Shown piece after piece: positions 48,483 to 56,802 of a stretch of 64,000 bases of DNA. The DNA is from Dysgonomonas sp. HDW5A. GTDB taxonomy: Bacteria > Bacteroidota > Bacteroidia > Bacteroidales > Dysgonomonadaceae. The stretch's first letter is position 1, and every line of letters begins with the position of its first letter. The DNA lies in contig NZ_CP049857.1 of the NCBI RefSeq assembly GCF_011299555.1, forward strand, positions 2,790,001 through 2,854,000, written 5' to 3'. Position numbers and translations under genes: made by a program. The notes under the pieces are model-generated. The model worked only from the letters and a program-made list of their open reading frames with translations. It was not told the DNA's origin and ran no database searches.

Positions 48483-49523
48483 TTAATTAGAAGTAAAAAA
48501 GTTAGCCAAGTGTGTATTAACCAATGTCACATAATCGGGATTGTCAATAGCAGTATATTTTCCGGATGTGTTGTTATTTAAATGTGCCGTTATCTCTTCG
48601 TGTGTGTATATATTCTCAGTTTGTCTTATGTAATCTATTCTCGATAAAAGTTCCAGTCCAAGGGATGAATAAAACCCCGATAAAAACTCTGTTGTCTTTT
48701 GGGCAATTTCTTTATAGGATTTATTTTCAGGCAAATTCAAGTATTCTTGTACTTTCTTTCCCGTAGACATGTTTAAATTTAACTCTTGGAACGGGTTTTC
48801 ATTTAACGAATCGTATTCGCTAATATAACTTCCATTCAGATATTTCAGTACCTGCTTTATTTTTCCGGAATAAGGGCCGTAAAAGTTAGAGCTAAATTCA
48901 AGCTTGAATTGCCCGTCTGCTCCAAATCTTTGTAAAAAATAAACAATCTTTTCGGCTGCAAATTCCGAGATAAACTCACCCTCATTTACCATATCGAATA
49001 GTACATAAAGCATCATCGCACGTGCCGGGGTCAGTTGGGGTTGTTCTTTTTCGAAGACAGCCTCAACTTCATCATTGGGTTGATAAACAGTGATTTCGCA
49101 ATCTAAATCCGAGAGGTATTCCTCTATCAAATCTTTCACTTTACCCCATTGCAAACCGCCATTACCGGCACCTAAGGCAGGGAGACTGACCGATTGAAGC
49201 GAACGTTCTTTTATCAGTTTAACCAATTCGATAAGCCCAAAACGGATATAATTATATTCGGAAGGATCTCTCCAATGATCTTTCGTAGGAAAATTTATGA
49301 TTATCTTTCGTCCTGTCAGAAGATTTTCTTCTTCAAACACTAAGAGTTTGCCAATTGTTAAAGTTTTGTTGTCACATGCATTTTTGTAAATTTTGAAATT
49401 ATTAGGAAAGTACTTTTTAAACTGCAGGGCAATACCTTTCCCCATTACCCCTACAGTGTTCACAGTATTCACTATCGCTTGAGAATTACTCTCAAACAGA
49501 TTCCCGCACACATATTTTATCAT
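48483..49523 (-). CDS. darG: DarG-type macrodomain antitoxin (DNA ADP-ribosyl glycohydrolase)
   Basis: This 346-residue protein has an N-terminal macrodomain (residues 1-150): GNLFESNSQAIVNTVNTVGVMGKGIALQFKKYFP, IINFPTKDHWRD, LPALGAGNGGLQWGKVKDLIEEYL. This removes ADP-ribose from thymidine. The C-terminal helical domain (ARAMMLYVLFDMVNEGEFISEFAAEKIVYFLQRFG) binds the DarT toxin. The gene is 3 bp beyond the toxin gene and has the full DarG architecture, so the system looks complete. DarTG pairs defend against phages by ADP-ribosylating DNA. Confidence 0.95.
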   Translation of the reverse strand: MIKYVCGNLFESNSQAIVNTVNTVGVMGKGIALQFKKYFPNNFKIYKNACDNKTLTIGKLLVFEEENLLTGRKIIINFPTKDHWRDPSEYNYIRFGLIELVKLIKERSLQSVSLPALGAGNGGLQWGKVKDLIEEYLSDLDCEITVYQPNDEVEAVFEKEQPQLTPARAMMLYVLFDMVNEGEFISEFAAEKIVYFLQRFGADGQFKLEFSSNFYGPYSGKIKQVLKYLNGSYISEYDSLNENPFQELNLNMSTGKKVQEYLNLPENKSYKEIAQKTTEFLSGFYSSLGLELLSRIDYIRQTENIYTHEEITAHLNNNTSGKYTAIDNPDYVTLVNTHLANFFTSN

Positions 49524-49526
49524 ATA

Positions 49527-50153
49527 TCAAAAATAATATCCTGGCTCAACTCGTATCTTGTCGTCGTCAATGCCCGATACATATAGTTTATCCTTTACAC
49601 TTGGGCTATAAACTATATACTCGGTAATACAAGTAGCCGGCAAATCGGCACCAATCAAAAATTCGGCTTCCTTACGCCTTCTTATGTCAGTGTTATCACT
49701 GCCGCCCCAGTTGTTGTCTATTATCGCCTCCATGTCTAATAAACTTCTGATCTTTCGAATCTTGGAACTATCATAAAAATAGCTTAACTTGCTGAAAGCA
49801 TGTCCATTCGTAAACCAGAATTCTAATTCGGCATCAATAACCTGTTGTATTGTTGTTACACAGTAAACGATGCGTCTCGGATCAACCGGTTCTGTCCCAT
49901 ACCCTTTTTGTATTGCATAAAGCATAGGCATTCGGGGAGCAAAATGAAACGGAATATAATCAGTTAAGGGACGTCCGCTCGGAAGCAGACGTTCTTTTCG
50001 TTTATCAATAATAGCACTATTGCCAATAGGTACAAAGTTTTCATTCCTGTCGGGAGATGAAATATGTGTTATTCCTTTTTCGGCAATATGCTGAATGTTA
50101 TCAAAATGAGTGACTCTAAATAATGGAGTCTTATCTAAACGTAAACGAGCCAA
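49527..50153 (-). CDS. darT: DarT-type DNA ADP-ribosyltransferase toxin
   Basis: This 208-residue protein is the DUF4433 toxin, which attaches ADP-ribose to thymidine bases in single-stranded DNA. Family marks visible are the opening TPLFRVTHFDNIQHIAEKGITH, the substrate loop ADYIPFHFAPRMPMLYAIQKG-like segment (LTDYIPFHFAPRMPMLYAI), and the catalytic Glu region IRRRKEAEFLIGADLP. It is transcribed with the DarG antitoxin gene. The toxin precedes the antitoxin, the usual order. Confidence 0.95.
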   Translation of the reverse strand: MARLRLDKTPLFRVTHFDNIQHIAEKGITHISSPDRNENFVPIGNSAIIDKRKERLLPSGRPLTDYIPFHFAPRMPMLYAIQKGYGTEPVDPRRIVYCVTTIQQVIDAELEFWFTNGHAFSKLSYFYDSSKIRKIRSLLDMEAIIDNNWGGSDNTDIRRRKEAEFLIGADLPATCITEYIVYSPSVKDKLYVSGIDDDKIRVEPGYYF

Positions 50154-50234
50154 TTCTATTATTATTACTTTGGCAACAAAGATAAATCAATTTTAGATAA
50201 AAAAGCTCCTTCATTATCTAAATTGAAGTCGTTT

Positions 50235-50879
50235 TTACTCAAAAAACAATTCACCGAAAAACGATGGTTGATGAAAACTCGGTTTAGGGGTTTCGATTGT
50301 TGTCCACGAAACAAAATGTGGTGTAGATAGGCTATCGCCGCATTTATAGAAATTACCTTTTGCATGCAAACCGTCGAAGCTTGCGATATTACTTTCCCAG
50401 AAAGCAGTACGAGGAATAACAAGAGTCAATGTCCAATCGAAATTACCTATTTCCTTTCCCCTGTTTGCAGTTCCTAAGCTTGGTTGTCTCAAGATAGACT
50501 GCATGGTTGCCTCAGAGGCATGTACAGCTTTTTCGCCAAATTTACGATAACCCAACAATGCTTTGCCGATACAAGTAAACTCAGCATTGTAATAATGTTG
50601 GTTATCAAACGAAAGAAACATTTCAACGCACGAATCTGTCCATACTTCGCCGTTATCCTTTGTTACCGCTGCCAAAATCTCGTTCTCTTTCACCCTGTAT
50701 TGCAATAAGATATTTTCGCCATTATGAGCAATGGTAAATGTCACATCGGGCTTAGACGGATATGTATCCGGCCAGTTGATTGTTTCTATCTTATTGACGG
50801 ATAAAGCTTCTAATCGTTGAGCTACCAGATTTATATCCGTAGTATCTATTGATATTTTAGGTACTGTTATTTTTTTCAT
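50235..50879 (-). CDS. CBM9-like carbohydrate-binding protein
   Basis: The start at 50879 (MKKITVPKISID) is preferred over 50894. This 214-residue protein has no signal peptide and consists of a CBM9-like beta sandwich: VTFTIAHNGENILLQYRVKENEILA, DNGEVWTDSCVEMFLSFDNQHYYNAEF, TLTLVIPRTAFWESN and FYKCGDSLSTPHFVSWTTIETPKPSFHQPSFFGELFF. This sugar-binding or enzyme-linked domain often stands alone in Bacteroidota. Its cytosolic location is unusual for a binding module and leaves the function open. Confidence 0.83.
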   Translation of the reverse strand: MKKITVPKISIDTTDINLVAQRLEALSVNKIETINWPDTYPSKPDVTFTIAHNGENILLQYRVKENEILAAVTKDNGEVWTDSCVEMFLSFDNQHYYNAEFTCIGKALLGYRKFGEKAVHASEATMQSILRQPSLGTANRGKEIGNFDWTLTLVIPRTAFWESNIASFDGLHAKGNFYKCGDSLSTPHFVSWTTIETPKPSFHQPSFFGELFFE

Positions 50880-50909
50880 TCTCAAATTTAGCAATTTATA
50901 TTTTCATCA

Positions 50910-50935
50910 GTAGGGACGAAAAATCTTTCGCCCCT
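50910..50935. repeat. GTAGGGG-type palindromic repeat, copy 4
   Basis: GTAGGGACGAAA and TTTCGCCCCT form a hairpin with a short A/T loop. It lies 30 bp upstream of the CBM9-like start. Confidence 0.65.
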
Positions 50936-50957
50936 CCGGTAACTTCAGTAAAAGTAA

Positions 50958-51037
50958 CTATTAAATGATACATTTTAAAGTCTGAACTATCTATCGCTTT
51001 TTTACTTGCCAAAGCAATAAATAGTTCTGCGAACTTC
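50958..51037. repeat. ~85-bp dispersed repeat, copy d
   Basis: ATTAAATGATACATTTTAAA to GCAATAAATAGTTCTGCGAACTT. It lies 22 bp past the stop of the sugar kinase gene. Confidence 0.75.
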
Positions 51038-51059
51038 ATATAGAATAAATAGACTTTTT

Positions 51060-52163
51060 TTATTTCTTAAGAGCTGTAATCTCACTATTTACGATGTCGC
51101 ACATTTTAGAGTAATTCTCATCCAGCGATTGCAATAGTTTATATTGACCTCGGGCACGAACCAGATTATGCGTTTCGTTTTTCACCTTGTAGTAATTATC
51201 ACCGTCAATATAATCCATCAAGAAACGAAGCACCTGCTCAAATGTAATATACTTGGCTGAGAAGGCTACATTCTCTATTTCTGCCGGAGTGAGAAACCCT
51301 ACAGTTTCTGCCAGATATCCTTTCGTATAGGCTTCAAAAATAGCCATATCCACGTATACCTTGCTTAAGTCTTCTTCGTCTTCAAAGCCTGCAGCATTGG
51401 TATAGGAGCGTATTGCATCTCCATAATCGTTCAGACAGATACTGTTAAGTACCGTATCCAGATCGATGACACACAAAACCTTTTCGTTTTTATCGAATAG
51501 TATATTGCTGATCTTTGTATCGTTATGGGTTACACGGGTAGGCAGTTCGCCCGATTCGGCTTTTGCCCAAAAGGCAAGCATTTCATCGCGACGGCTTTCT
51601 ATCCAATCGACCTCTTTTTGCACCTGAGCTTTACGTCCTACGGGATCTTTTGCAATTATTTCATCCCATTGTTTAAAACGGAAACGCATATTATGGAATC
51701 CGGGAAGAATATCGGTCAAAGGTTCTTTCATATCCGAAAGCATGGCCTGAAATTTACCAATACCACGTCCGCCCTGTTCCGCTAAAATCGTAGAATCGGC
51801 TTTTTGATAGGTGATTGTATCTTCTATAAAAAGACAAGCTGCCCAATATTCGCCCTGCTCGTCTTCGTAATACAATTTACCGTCTTTGGTAAGAGTTACC
51901 GTTAGAGCCTCACGCAACGGATCGCCTCCCTGAGCTGTAATTTTCTTCTTGAGATGGGTCGTTACCTTGTGGATATTCTCCATCATGGCAGGCACATTCT
52001 GAAAGATATTCTTGTTTTTGCATTGTAGAATATAATTGGGACTCGATCCTTCGGTTTCCACAAAGAAGGTATCATTGATAAGACCTTCGCCCAGAGAACG
52101 TATTTCTTTTACGATTCCTTCGAAAGCAAATTTTTCACCAATAGCTGAAAGGGTTGTGTTCAT
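51060..52163 (-). CDS. APH-family sugar kinase, N-acetylhexosamine kinase-like
   Basis: This 367-residue cytosolic protein has the aminoglycoside phosphotransferase fold. The opening INDTFFVETEGSSPNYILQCKNKNIFQNV resembles N-acetylhexosamine 1-kinases, and the active site has the Brenner motif THNDTKISNILFD with the metal Asp in CVIDLDTVLNS. It likely phosphorylates an amino sugar, connecting with the GH20 activity in the window, but homologues act on choline and antibiotics too. It is a single gene, between a repeat and the tail-completion operon. Confidence 0.82.
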   Translation of the reverse strand: MNTTLSAIGEKFAFEGIVKEIRSLGEGLINDTFFVETEGSSPNYILQCKNKNIFQNVPAMMENIHKVTTHLKKKITAQGGDPLREALTVTLTKDGKLYYEDEQGEYWAACLFIEDTITYQKADSTILAEQGGRGIGKFQAMLSDMKEPLTDILPGFHNMRFRFKQWDEIIAKDPVGRKAQVQKEVDWIESRRDEMLAFWAKAESGELPTRVTHNDTKISNILFDKNEKVLCVIDLDTVLNSICLNDYGDAIRSYTNAAGFEDEEDLSKVYVDMAIFEAYTKGYLAETVGFLTPAEIENVAFSAKYITFEQVLRFLMDYIDGDNYYKVKNETHNLVRARGQYKLLQSLDENYSKMCDIVNSEITALKK

Positions 52164-52310
52164 ACAAATAAGATTTTAGGTTTTAGCTTGCAGATCTTTT
52201 ATTGCTTTGCCAAGATAGAGTACAAAGCAATAAAGATTCTGCAATATTTAATTATTTCAAGCTATAAATATAGGGAATTTTTTAATGACGCATGAATACT
52301 TCATTCCGTC

Positions 52311-52748
52311 TTAATCGTTAAAAAAAGCTTCTAACTCTTCCATTATTGCTTCAAACAGTTGGTCTGCCCACTCATTCGAAAAAGAATCTTCGATCTGTTG
52401 TTCCAGTACTGCCAAGACAGGACGGGGAGCCATCCCTTGCTTTTTGATAGTCTCGGCAATGGCATACAGGATATCGTTGGTGGCTGGTATCCCTTTGCGT
52501 AGTGCCCACTCCCTGAGGTCGGATATGGGAGGTGCTTCTCCCGAATTTGGCTTCCTGCCATTTTCTATGTATTCAACATAATCGTTGAAAAGAATAGTGA
52601 TTACGGGGTTATCCGAACGCTCAACACTACATCTCACATCGTTTCTCAAGGCACTTTGCTTCAAACCATTTTCATCCAGTATAAGATGAGCCAGTGCCAA
52701 AACATCTTCGGCAATAGCCTTCAATACTTTTAGAGTAGCATCATTCAT
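52311..52748 (-). CDS. Tail completion/neck protein, HK97 gp10-like
   Basis: This 145-residue soluble protein follows the pattern of HK97 gp10-type proteins, which bridge head and tail: a helical start, then FNDYVEYIENGRKPNSGEAPPISDLREWALRKGIPATNDILYAIAETIKKQGMAPRPVL, and an acidic helical C-terminus. The segment YIENGRKPNSG and the later GMAPRPVL are the familiar recognisable points. It overlaps its upstream partner by ATGA. There is no capsid gene next to it, as there would be in a standard phage; it is 10 kb away. Confidence 0.75.
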   Translation of the reverse strand: MNDATLKVLKAIAEDVLALAHLILDENGLKQSALRNDVRCSVERSDNPVITILFNDYVEYIENGRKPNSGEAPPISDLREWALRKGIPATNDILYAIAETIKKQGMAPRPVLAVLEQQIEDSFSNEWADQLFEAIMEELEAFFND

Positions 52749-53293
52749 TGTTTAGAGGTTTTAAGATCAAAGACGGGTAGTTTATTTACAAAAGTTTCGC
52801 AAGTGCCCGATGTTTTCAATTCAAAATGGTTCAGAGGTTTCGACGTTGCAAGCTCATTTTCACTGTCGAACTGCTCTTCAATCAGACATAAGTTTTGCAT
52901 GTTGCGTTGCACCAATTCTACCGTAAACCTACATCCGCAAGCATTATTGTCATAGTAATTGCGAAGGGTGAGGTATGACCACGACGGTAGTATCGAAACG
53001 GGTATCGTATCGTCATGCTTGATACGTTCCAGAATATTCAACCCGATAGAAAATGCCATATTCTGAAGGTTGGCAACCTCTGCATCTTCTTTAGGAATAA
53101 AAAGAATCGAGAAATTCACCGTATTGGTAAATGTATTGGCATTATTGCGTCCCGTAAGAGGATCTTCTAGCCAAAAAAGAGGATGTGCTTCGTTGCCCGA
53201 TCCTATTTCGTAACTGCGATTGTAATAAAATGAACGGATGGTTTTATGCTCACGTGCCTGATGGCGAAACATTTCGATAATAGCATTAATCAT
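52745..53293 (-). CDS. Tail terminator-like minor tail protein
   Basis: This 182-residue protein begins INAIIEMFRHQAREHKTIRSFYYNRSYEIGSGNEAHPLFWLEDP and continues with an alpha/beta region (FTNTVNFSILFIPKEDAEVANLQNMAFSIGLNILERIKHD) like phage tail-terminator or minor tail proteins of Bacteroidota prophages. In phages this gene normally sits beside the gp10-like gene, as here. The role is inferred from this neighbour and the general pattern. It is first in the operon, and the regulon motif ends 16 nt before the start. Confidence 0.62.
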   Translation of the reverse strand: MINAIIEMFRHQAREHKTIRSFYYNRSYEIGSGNEAHPLFWLEDPLTGRNNANTFTNTVNFSILFIPKEDAEVANLQNMAFSIGLNILERIKHDDTIPVSILPSWSYLTLRNYYDNNACGCRFTVELVQRNMQNLCLIEEQFDSENELATSKPLNHFELKTSGTCETFVNKLPVFDLKTSKQ

Positions 53294-53309
53294 ATCAGTA
53301 GTTTTATTG

Positions 53310-53320
53310 AATAGATAAAT
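53310..53320 (-). promoter_or_regulatory. Particle-regulon motif before the tail-completion operon
   Basis: The minus strand reads ATTTATCTATT, 16 nt before the start at 53293, followed by CAATAAAAC. Confidence 0.7.
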
Positions 53321-53370
53321 CTAACGGATATTCATTATCTTTATCCACAAAGAAAAGATTTATACTTCTT

Positions 53371-53946
53371 ATGAATTATCTGGCACATGCCTATTTATCG
53401 TTTAATGATCCCGAAATACTCATCGGTAATCTTATTGCCGACTGTGTAAAGGGAAAGCAGAGATACGATTTCCCCGAAAATGTACAACGGGGTATCGCTT
53501 TGCATCGAAAAATAGATGAGTATACCGACAATCACCCGGTTATCAAAGAAATACAAAAGCTATACACCTTATCGGCAGGTAGATATAATGGTGTTTTTCT
53601 GGATGTAACGTTCGATCATTTTCTCGCAATAGATTCGGTGAACGAACCGCCCGAAGGCTGGCAGCAGTTCAGTGCATGGTGTTATCGTCAAATAGATGAG
53701 AGTATAAACGACACTCCAGAGATATTCCGCCGTTTGTTTTCGTATATGAAAAAAGAAAACTGGCTATATAACTACCGACACAAATGGATGATGCAAAGGA
53801 GCTTCGAGCGTCTTGCTCATCGGGCTAAATTTTTACCGAACAGTGCAGATATTTATTCGGACTTCGAACAAAACTATCAGCAACTTCAAGATGGTTACGG
53901 AGAGTTCTTCCCCGAACTAAAACTGTTTGTAGAAAACGAACGCTAA
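53371..53946 (+). CDS. acpH: Acyl carrier protein phosphodiesterase-like protein (AcpH, DUF479)
   Basis: This 191-residue protein matches AcpH over its full length: MNYLAHAYLSFNDPEILIGNLIADCVKG, IALHRKIDEYTDNHPVI, GRYNGVFLDVTFDHFLA and NWLYNYRHKWMMQRSFERLAHR. The scattered His and Asp residues (HA, LHRKID, FDHFL) are those of an HD-like metal phosphodiesterase that removes the 4'-phosphopantetheine from acyl carrier protein. It is single and divergent from the tail-completion operon by 77 bp. Confidence 0.93.
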   Translation: MNYLAHAYLSFNDPEILIGNLIADCVKGKQRYDFPENVQRGIALHRKIDEYTDNHPVIKEIQKLYTLSAGRYNGVFLDVTFDHFLAIDSVNEPPEGWQQFSAWCYRQIDESINDTPEIFRRLFSYMKKENWLYNYRHKWMMQRSFERLAHRAKFLPNSADIYSDFEQNYQQLQDGYGEFFPELKLFVENER

Positions 53947-53995
53947 CCGTCTATTAAATATCACATTATCTCGAAAGAGAAAAAACGAGAAACTT

Positions 53996-54119
53996 TTTTA
54001 TCTATCCACCGAGCAGACAAATTTTTTGAAGCACGGATACTTCCGGAGTTCTAAGGCAGTCTCTAATCATAACTGCATTTGGTGAAACCGGGCAAAATTG
54101 AGTATATCGTTGGTCTGCT
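53996..54119 (+). ncRNA. Candidate small transcript under an orphan regulon motif
   Basis: TTTTATCTATC at 53996-54006 matches the particle-regulon motif, but no open frame follows. From AGCAGAC (54012) to GTCTGCT (54113-54119), a matching inverted pair, then TTTTTATTTTTTTT, the stretch looks like a transcript of about 120 nt ending in a terminator. A decayed gene start is the alternative. Confidence 0.3.
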
Positions 54120-54489
54120 TTTTATTTTTTTTATTCGAAATTATATATTGGTCGGGGTGAATTGCCATACATTCACTTTGCCTTTGTTATGTCCTTATCA
54201 AATAGAAGTTCTATCGGCGATAAATAAGCAGTAACCCACCAAATAACCCACTCGACAACCCAAATAGAAGCTTAAGAATTAAATATTTATAAAGGATAAC
54301 AACTCAGTATCGAACCCGCTGAATAACCGAAAGGTAACCCACCGACAACCCAAACTTTAAGAAAGAAAAGAAAGAAGAAGAAATAATACTTCCCCCTATA
54401 GTCCCCCAAGGTGGAAGTTTTTCAACTAATTTTATCGTTACGGAAAATGCTGACCAATTTACCCGAAATCGAAACCCTCAAAAAAACAA
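54120..54489. other. Gene-free region with short internal repeats
   Basis: No coding frame is credible. Two related C-rich stretches (54243-54265 and 54334-54355) share ACAACCCAAA preceded by AACCCAC. At 54428-54450, AATTTTATCGTTACGGAAAA recurs (one change) at 55191-55215, the other side of the PEGA/SHOCT gene, as a direct repeat. Confidence 0.5.
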
Positions 54490-54519
54490 ACGTCCCGCTT
54501 CGAAAACAAAGCAAGACGT
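54490..54519 (-). terminator. Terminator of the PEGA/SHOCT lipoprotein gene
   Basis: ACGTCTTGCTT pairs with AAGCGGGACGT (two G-U pairs), followed on the minus strand by TTGTTTTTTTG. Confidence 0.8.
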
Positions 54520-54543
54520 CAGTTGGTTTTAAACCGAAAAAAA

Positions 54544-55041
54544 TTAGTTATCTAAAATTTTCTTTTTCTCTTTTTCGTACTCTTCGGTAGTAATCACCTT
54601 ATCATCCAAAAGTTGCTTTAAGCTTCTCAGTTCTTCCGATTTACTTTTGATTGCAGAATCACTATTTTTTTTCGCTTCCTCTACTTTTGTCCCAGCCAAT
54701 GGAGGCAGTTCATAATTGTGTTGAGGGTTATATTTCATAGTCCACAAGAAAGGAACTAACACAAAACATCCTGCGATAATTGCACCGACATCGGCCTTTT
54801 CGCTTCTCGAAAAACTTGTATTAAGAGTCTCGTAACCTTCTTTCTCGAGCTTAACATTTGTAGTTGCCCCTACGATTTTAGTATCACTGTACTTGTAAGG
54901 AGTTGTTCCTACAGCCTCACCATTCAAAAATACTTTTGCTCCACTGGGCGAAGAAGTAATCATGGTTGTACTCGAACAGCTTGCCAATAAAATAGAAGTG
55001 GCCAAAACCAAGGGTAATGTTTTAAGTGGTTTTCTTTTCAT
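54544..55041 (-). CDS. Lipoprotein with PEGA and SHOCT domains
   Basis: This 165-residue protein has a lipobox LLASC. A PEGA domain follows (residues about 25-75, MITSSPSGAKVFLNGEAVGTTPYKYSD...VKLEKEGYETL), then a hydrophobic segment (DVGAIIAGCFVLVPFLWTMKY) and a C-terminal SHOCT domain (LRSLKQLLDDKVITTEEYEKEKKKIL). PEGA domains bind cell surface components and SHOCT domains mediate oligomerisation. It has a clear terminator. A phage-related link is not evident, though it directly adjoins the small-protein array. Confidence 0.9.
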   Translation of the reverse strand: MKRKPLKTLPLVLATSILLASCSSTTMITSSPSGAKVFLNGEAVGTTPYKYSDTKIVGATTNVKLEKEGYETLNTSFSRSEKADVGAIIAGCFVLVPFLWTMKYNPQHNYELPPLAGTKVEEAKKNSDSAIKSKSEELRSLKQLLDDKVITTEEYEKEKKKILDN

Positions 55042-55319
55042 AGTCGATTGTCTAAATGATTGATATTTTCATTAAAAAAAACAAATGTATTATTTTTTTC
55101 ACCACTAATCTCCCTTTTTTATTTTTTCATATATTTTTTTTCGAGAGAAAATTATAACCTACACATTCTCTGGCATAAAGATTTTCAAACAATTTTATCG
55201 TTACAGAAAACGCTAATCTCTTTTTCCCGATTTGTTATGCAAGCAACATTAAACCTTTTCCGAAGCAACGTGTCTATAACTGAAACCAGCAATAGTAACC
55301 TTTAACACAATCGCCCCGT

Positions 55320-55565
55320 ATGAAAACAGATGTATACACCAAAATTGTCCTTACCGTAATCGCCATACGCTCTGCCGTGAACCTGCTAAAAGTGTTTGGA
55401 GTAAAATTAAACACCAGGTCAAATCCTTCTTCACGACGAGTCCCGCCTTCGTCCGCCAACCACCCTTTGAATGTGAACATCACACACATCAACGGTTGTG
55501 CTTTGGAGGATAATTACAACGGATATGTAATTCCGGTCGAAATGATAAAGAATCGTGACAAATAA
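55320..55565 (+). CDS. Small exported protein of the MKTDLYTKT family, copy 1 (diverged)
   Basis: This 81-residue member opens MKTDVYTKIVLTVIAI, the family's N-terminal membrane or signal segment, and ends with PLNVNITHINGCALEDNYNGYVIPVEMIKNRDK, which aligns with the C-terminal core (DVNIxHxGG ... IPVxIxxNxDK) of copies 3-5. The middle is Arg/Ser-rich and unlike the Ala/Thr/Pro linker of the others. Its upstream region keeps GTCTATAACTG where the others have GTCTATATTTG, so the -7 box has decayed and expression may be lost. Confidence 0.65.
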   Translation: MKTDVYTKIVLTVIAIRSAVNLLKVFGVKLNTRSNPSSRRVPPSSANHPLNVNITHINGCALEDNYNGYVIPVEMIKNRDK

Positions 55566-55646
55566 ACCGATTGCCGCTTCCTCTACCAACACACTACTAA
55601 CACTTTTTATTTCCTGCTGATTAAACCTTCGATAAGTCGGATAGTC

Positions 55647-55654
55647 TATATTTG
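55647..55654 (+). promoter_or_regulatory. -7 promoter box, small-protein array unit 2
   Basis: TATATTTG within the repeated string GATAGTCTATATTTGTATAC; the same box recurs at 56416 and 57049. Confidence 0.7.
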
Positions 55655-55690
55655 TATACGAGCGATAGTAACCATTTAATACACATGATT

Positions 55691-55945
55691 ATGAAAACAG
55701 GCTTATTTTCGAGACTCACCTCTGCTATGAGATCTATACCCTTTATAGCCAATTATCTGAAAAATATGGAAGCCATATATTCGGCAAGATTCAATGCGGA
55801 TGTTCCTCCCACATATCCTGCTGTTACAACTACCGAAAGTGTATTGTGGGAAAAGAATACTTTACATATCGACAGTTTGACCGACGGCGATATTTACAGT
55901 AATTCCACTACCGCTTTTGAAATTACAGAAAATCAAGATAAATAA
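55691..55945 (+). CDS. Small protein of the array, copy 2 (highly diverged)
   Basis: The ATG at 55691 (MKTGLFSRLTSAMRSIPF) is chosen by alignment with its neighbours; the frame opens upstream at 55652. This 84-residue protein keeps the MKT start and the closing ITENQDK, but its middle (NYLKNMEAIYSARFNADVPPTYPAVTTTESVLWEKNTLHIDSLTDGD) differs from the others. It is either a fast-diverging paralogue or a related partner. It is under the promoter box at 55647 and continues, 25 bp on, into copy 3. Confidence 0.55.
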   Translation: MKTGLFSRLTSAMRSIPFIANYLKNMEAIYSARFNADVPPTYPAVTTTESVLWEKNTLHIDSLTDGDIYSNSTTAFEITENQDK

Positions 55946-55970
55946 TAATAACTATTAATTTTCACTGATT

Positions 55971-56255
55971 ATGAAAACTGACTTGTATACAAAAACGGTT
56001 CTTACTGTAATTGCTATTGCATTAAGTGCGATTGCTTTCCAAACTGTGAATTTTGTATCTACAGCTACAGCAAGCACCGCTGCAACTTCTCAACCAACAG
56101 CTATAAAAAATGAAACTGTGGATGTAAATATTTCGCATATAGGAGGTGTGCCAATAACTACAAATGATAATAATAGGGAACCCATACTTTATAGAAAGTC
56201 AATTAGTATATATGATGGTATTCCTGTAAAAATTCAGAAAAACTCAGACAAATAA
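55971..56255 (+). CDS. Small exported protein of the MKTDLYTKT family, copy 3
   Basis: This 94-residue protein has the N-terminal segment MKTDLYTKTVLTVIAIALSAIAF, followed by an Ala/Thr/Ser-rich linker (TATASTAATSQPTA) and the family core TVDVNISHIGGVPITTNDNN, ending IPVKIQKNSDK. The first 25 residues look like an uncleaved signal anchor or signal peptide, which puts the core outside the cytoplasm. The function is unknown. It leads directly into a decayed start of a tape-measure copy. Confidence 0.75.
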   Translation: MKTDLYTKTVLTVIAIALSAIAFQTVNFVSTATASTAATSQPTAIKNETVDVNISHIGGVPITTNDNNREPILYRKSISIYDGIPVKIQKNSDK

Positions 56256-56273
56256 AATTCCTCTTATTCTCCA

Positions 56274-56284
56274 TTTTATCTATA
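56274..56284 (+). promoter_or_regulatory. Particle-regulon motif before the first tape-measure relic
   Basis: TTTTATCTATA, 10 nt before the ATA that replaces the start codon of the relic at 56295. Confidence 0.7.
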
Positions 56285-56294
56285 AAAGAAAAAG

Positions 56295-56393
56295 ATAGCA
56301 AATAAGAAAATGACATTTGATTTCTATATCAACGGGGTAAAAAAAATTACAAGCACTGCTAAAAACGGTGCTTTTTTATTTACCCTCCATTAA
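56295..56393 (+). pseudogene. Tape-measure 5' relic 1 (start codon lost)
   Basis: The frame reads (I)ANKKMTFDFYINGVKK..., matching the openings MANNKK and MANNKTF of the later copies. The start codon is ATA instead of ATG, and the frame ends after 32 codons across a terminator-like hairpin. It cannot make a tape measure. The position relative to the motif is the same as at 56813 and 57401. Confidence 0.65.
56351..56380 (+). terminator. Hairpin ending array unit 2
   Basis: AAGCAC with GTGCTT, followed by TTTTATTT. The same hairpin type recurs at 56986-57015. Confidence 0.7.
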
Positions 56394-56415
56394 ACCTTGC
56401 ATAATCTGAATAGTC

Positions 56416-56423
56416 TATATTTG
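56416..56423 (+). promoter_or_regulatory. -7 promoter box, small-protein array unit 3
   Basis: TATATTTG, 41 nt before the start at 56465. Confidence 0.7.
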
Positions 56424-56464
56424 TATACAAATAATAGAAAACATTAACATAACAAATTTAGATT

Positions 56465-56767
56465 ATGAAAACTGACTTGTATACAAAAACTGTTCTTACT
56501 ATTATCGCTATTTTCTTAGGTGTATTGATATTTCAAAACACAAGTGTAATATCCACCGTACAGGCAAACACCGCTGCAACCTCACCTGCTACATTACCTA
56601 CTGCTACACAAGCTGCTCCTGTAGATGTAAATATTTCGCATTTGGGTGGTGTGCCTATAACAAACTACCTACCCGGTTCTCCTGAATATGGACCATATCG
56701 CAAAGAATTTAATCTTTATTATAATGATGGGCTACCTGTAACTATCAGGGAAAATAAAGACAAATAA
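56465..56767 (+). CDS. Small exported protein of the MKTDLYTKT family, copy 4
   Basis: This 100-residue protein has the anchor MKTDLYTKTVLTIIAIFLGVLIF, an Ala/Thr/Pro linker (ANTAATSPATLPTATQ), and the core APVDVNISHLGGVPITNYL, ending LPVTIRENKDK. It shares its promoter string with copies 2 and 5. It is followed by the regulon motif and a truncated tape-measure start. Confidence 0.78.
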   Translation: MKTDLYTKTVLTIIAIFLGVLIFQNTSVISTVQANTAATSPATLPTATQAAPVDVNISHLGGVPITNYLPGSPEYGPYRKEFNLYYNDGLPVTIRENKDK

Positions 56768-56791
56768 AAACTGAAATGAGTATTAGCCATC

Positions 56792-56802
56792 TTTTATCTA
56801 TA
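56792..56802 (+). promoter_or_regulatory. Particle-regulon motif before the second tape-measure relic
   Basis: TTTTATCTATA, 10 nt before the ATG at 56813. Confidence 0.7.
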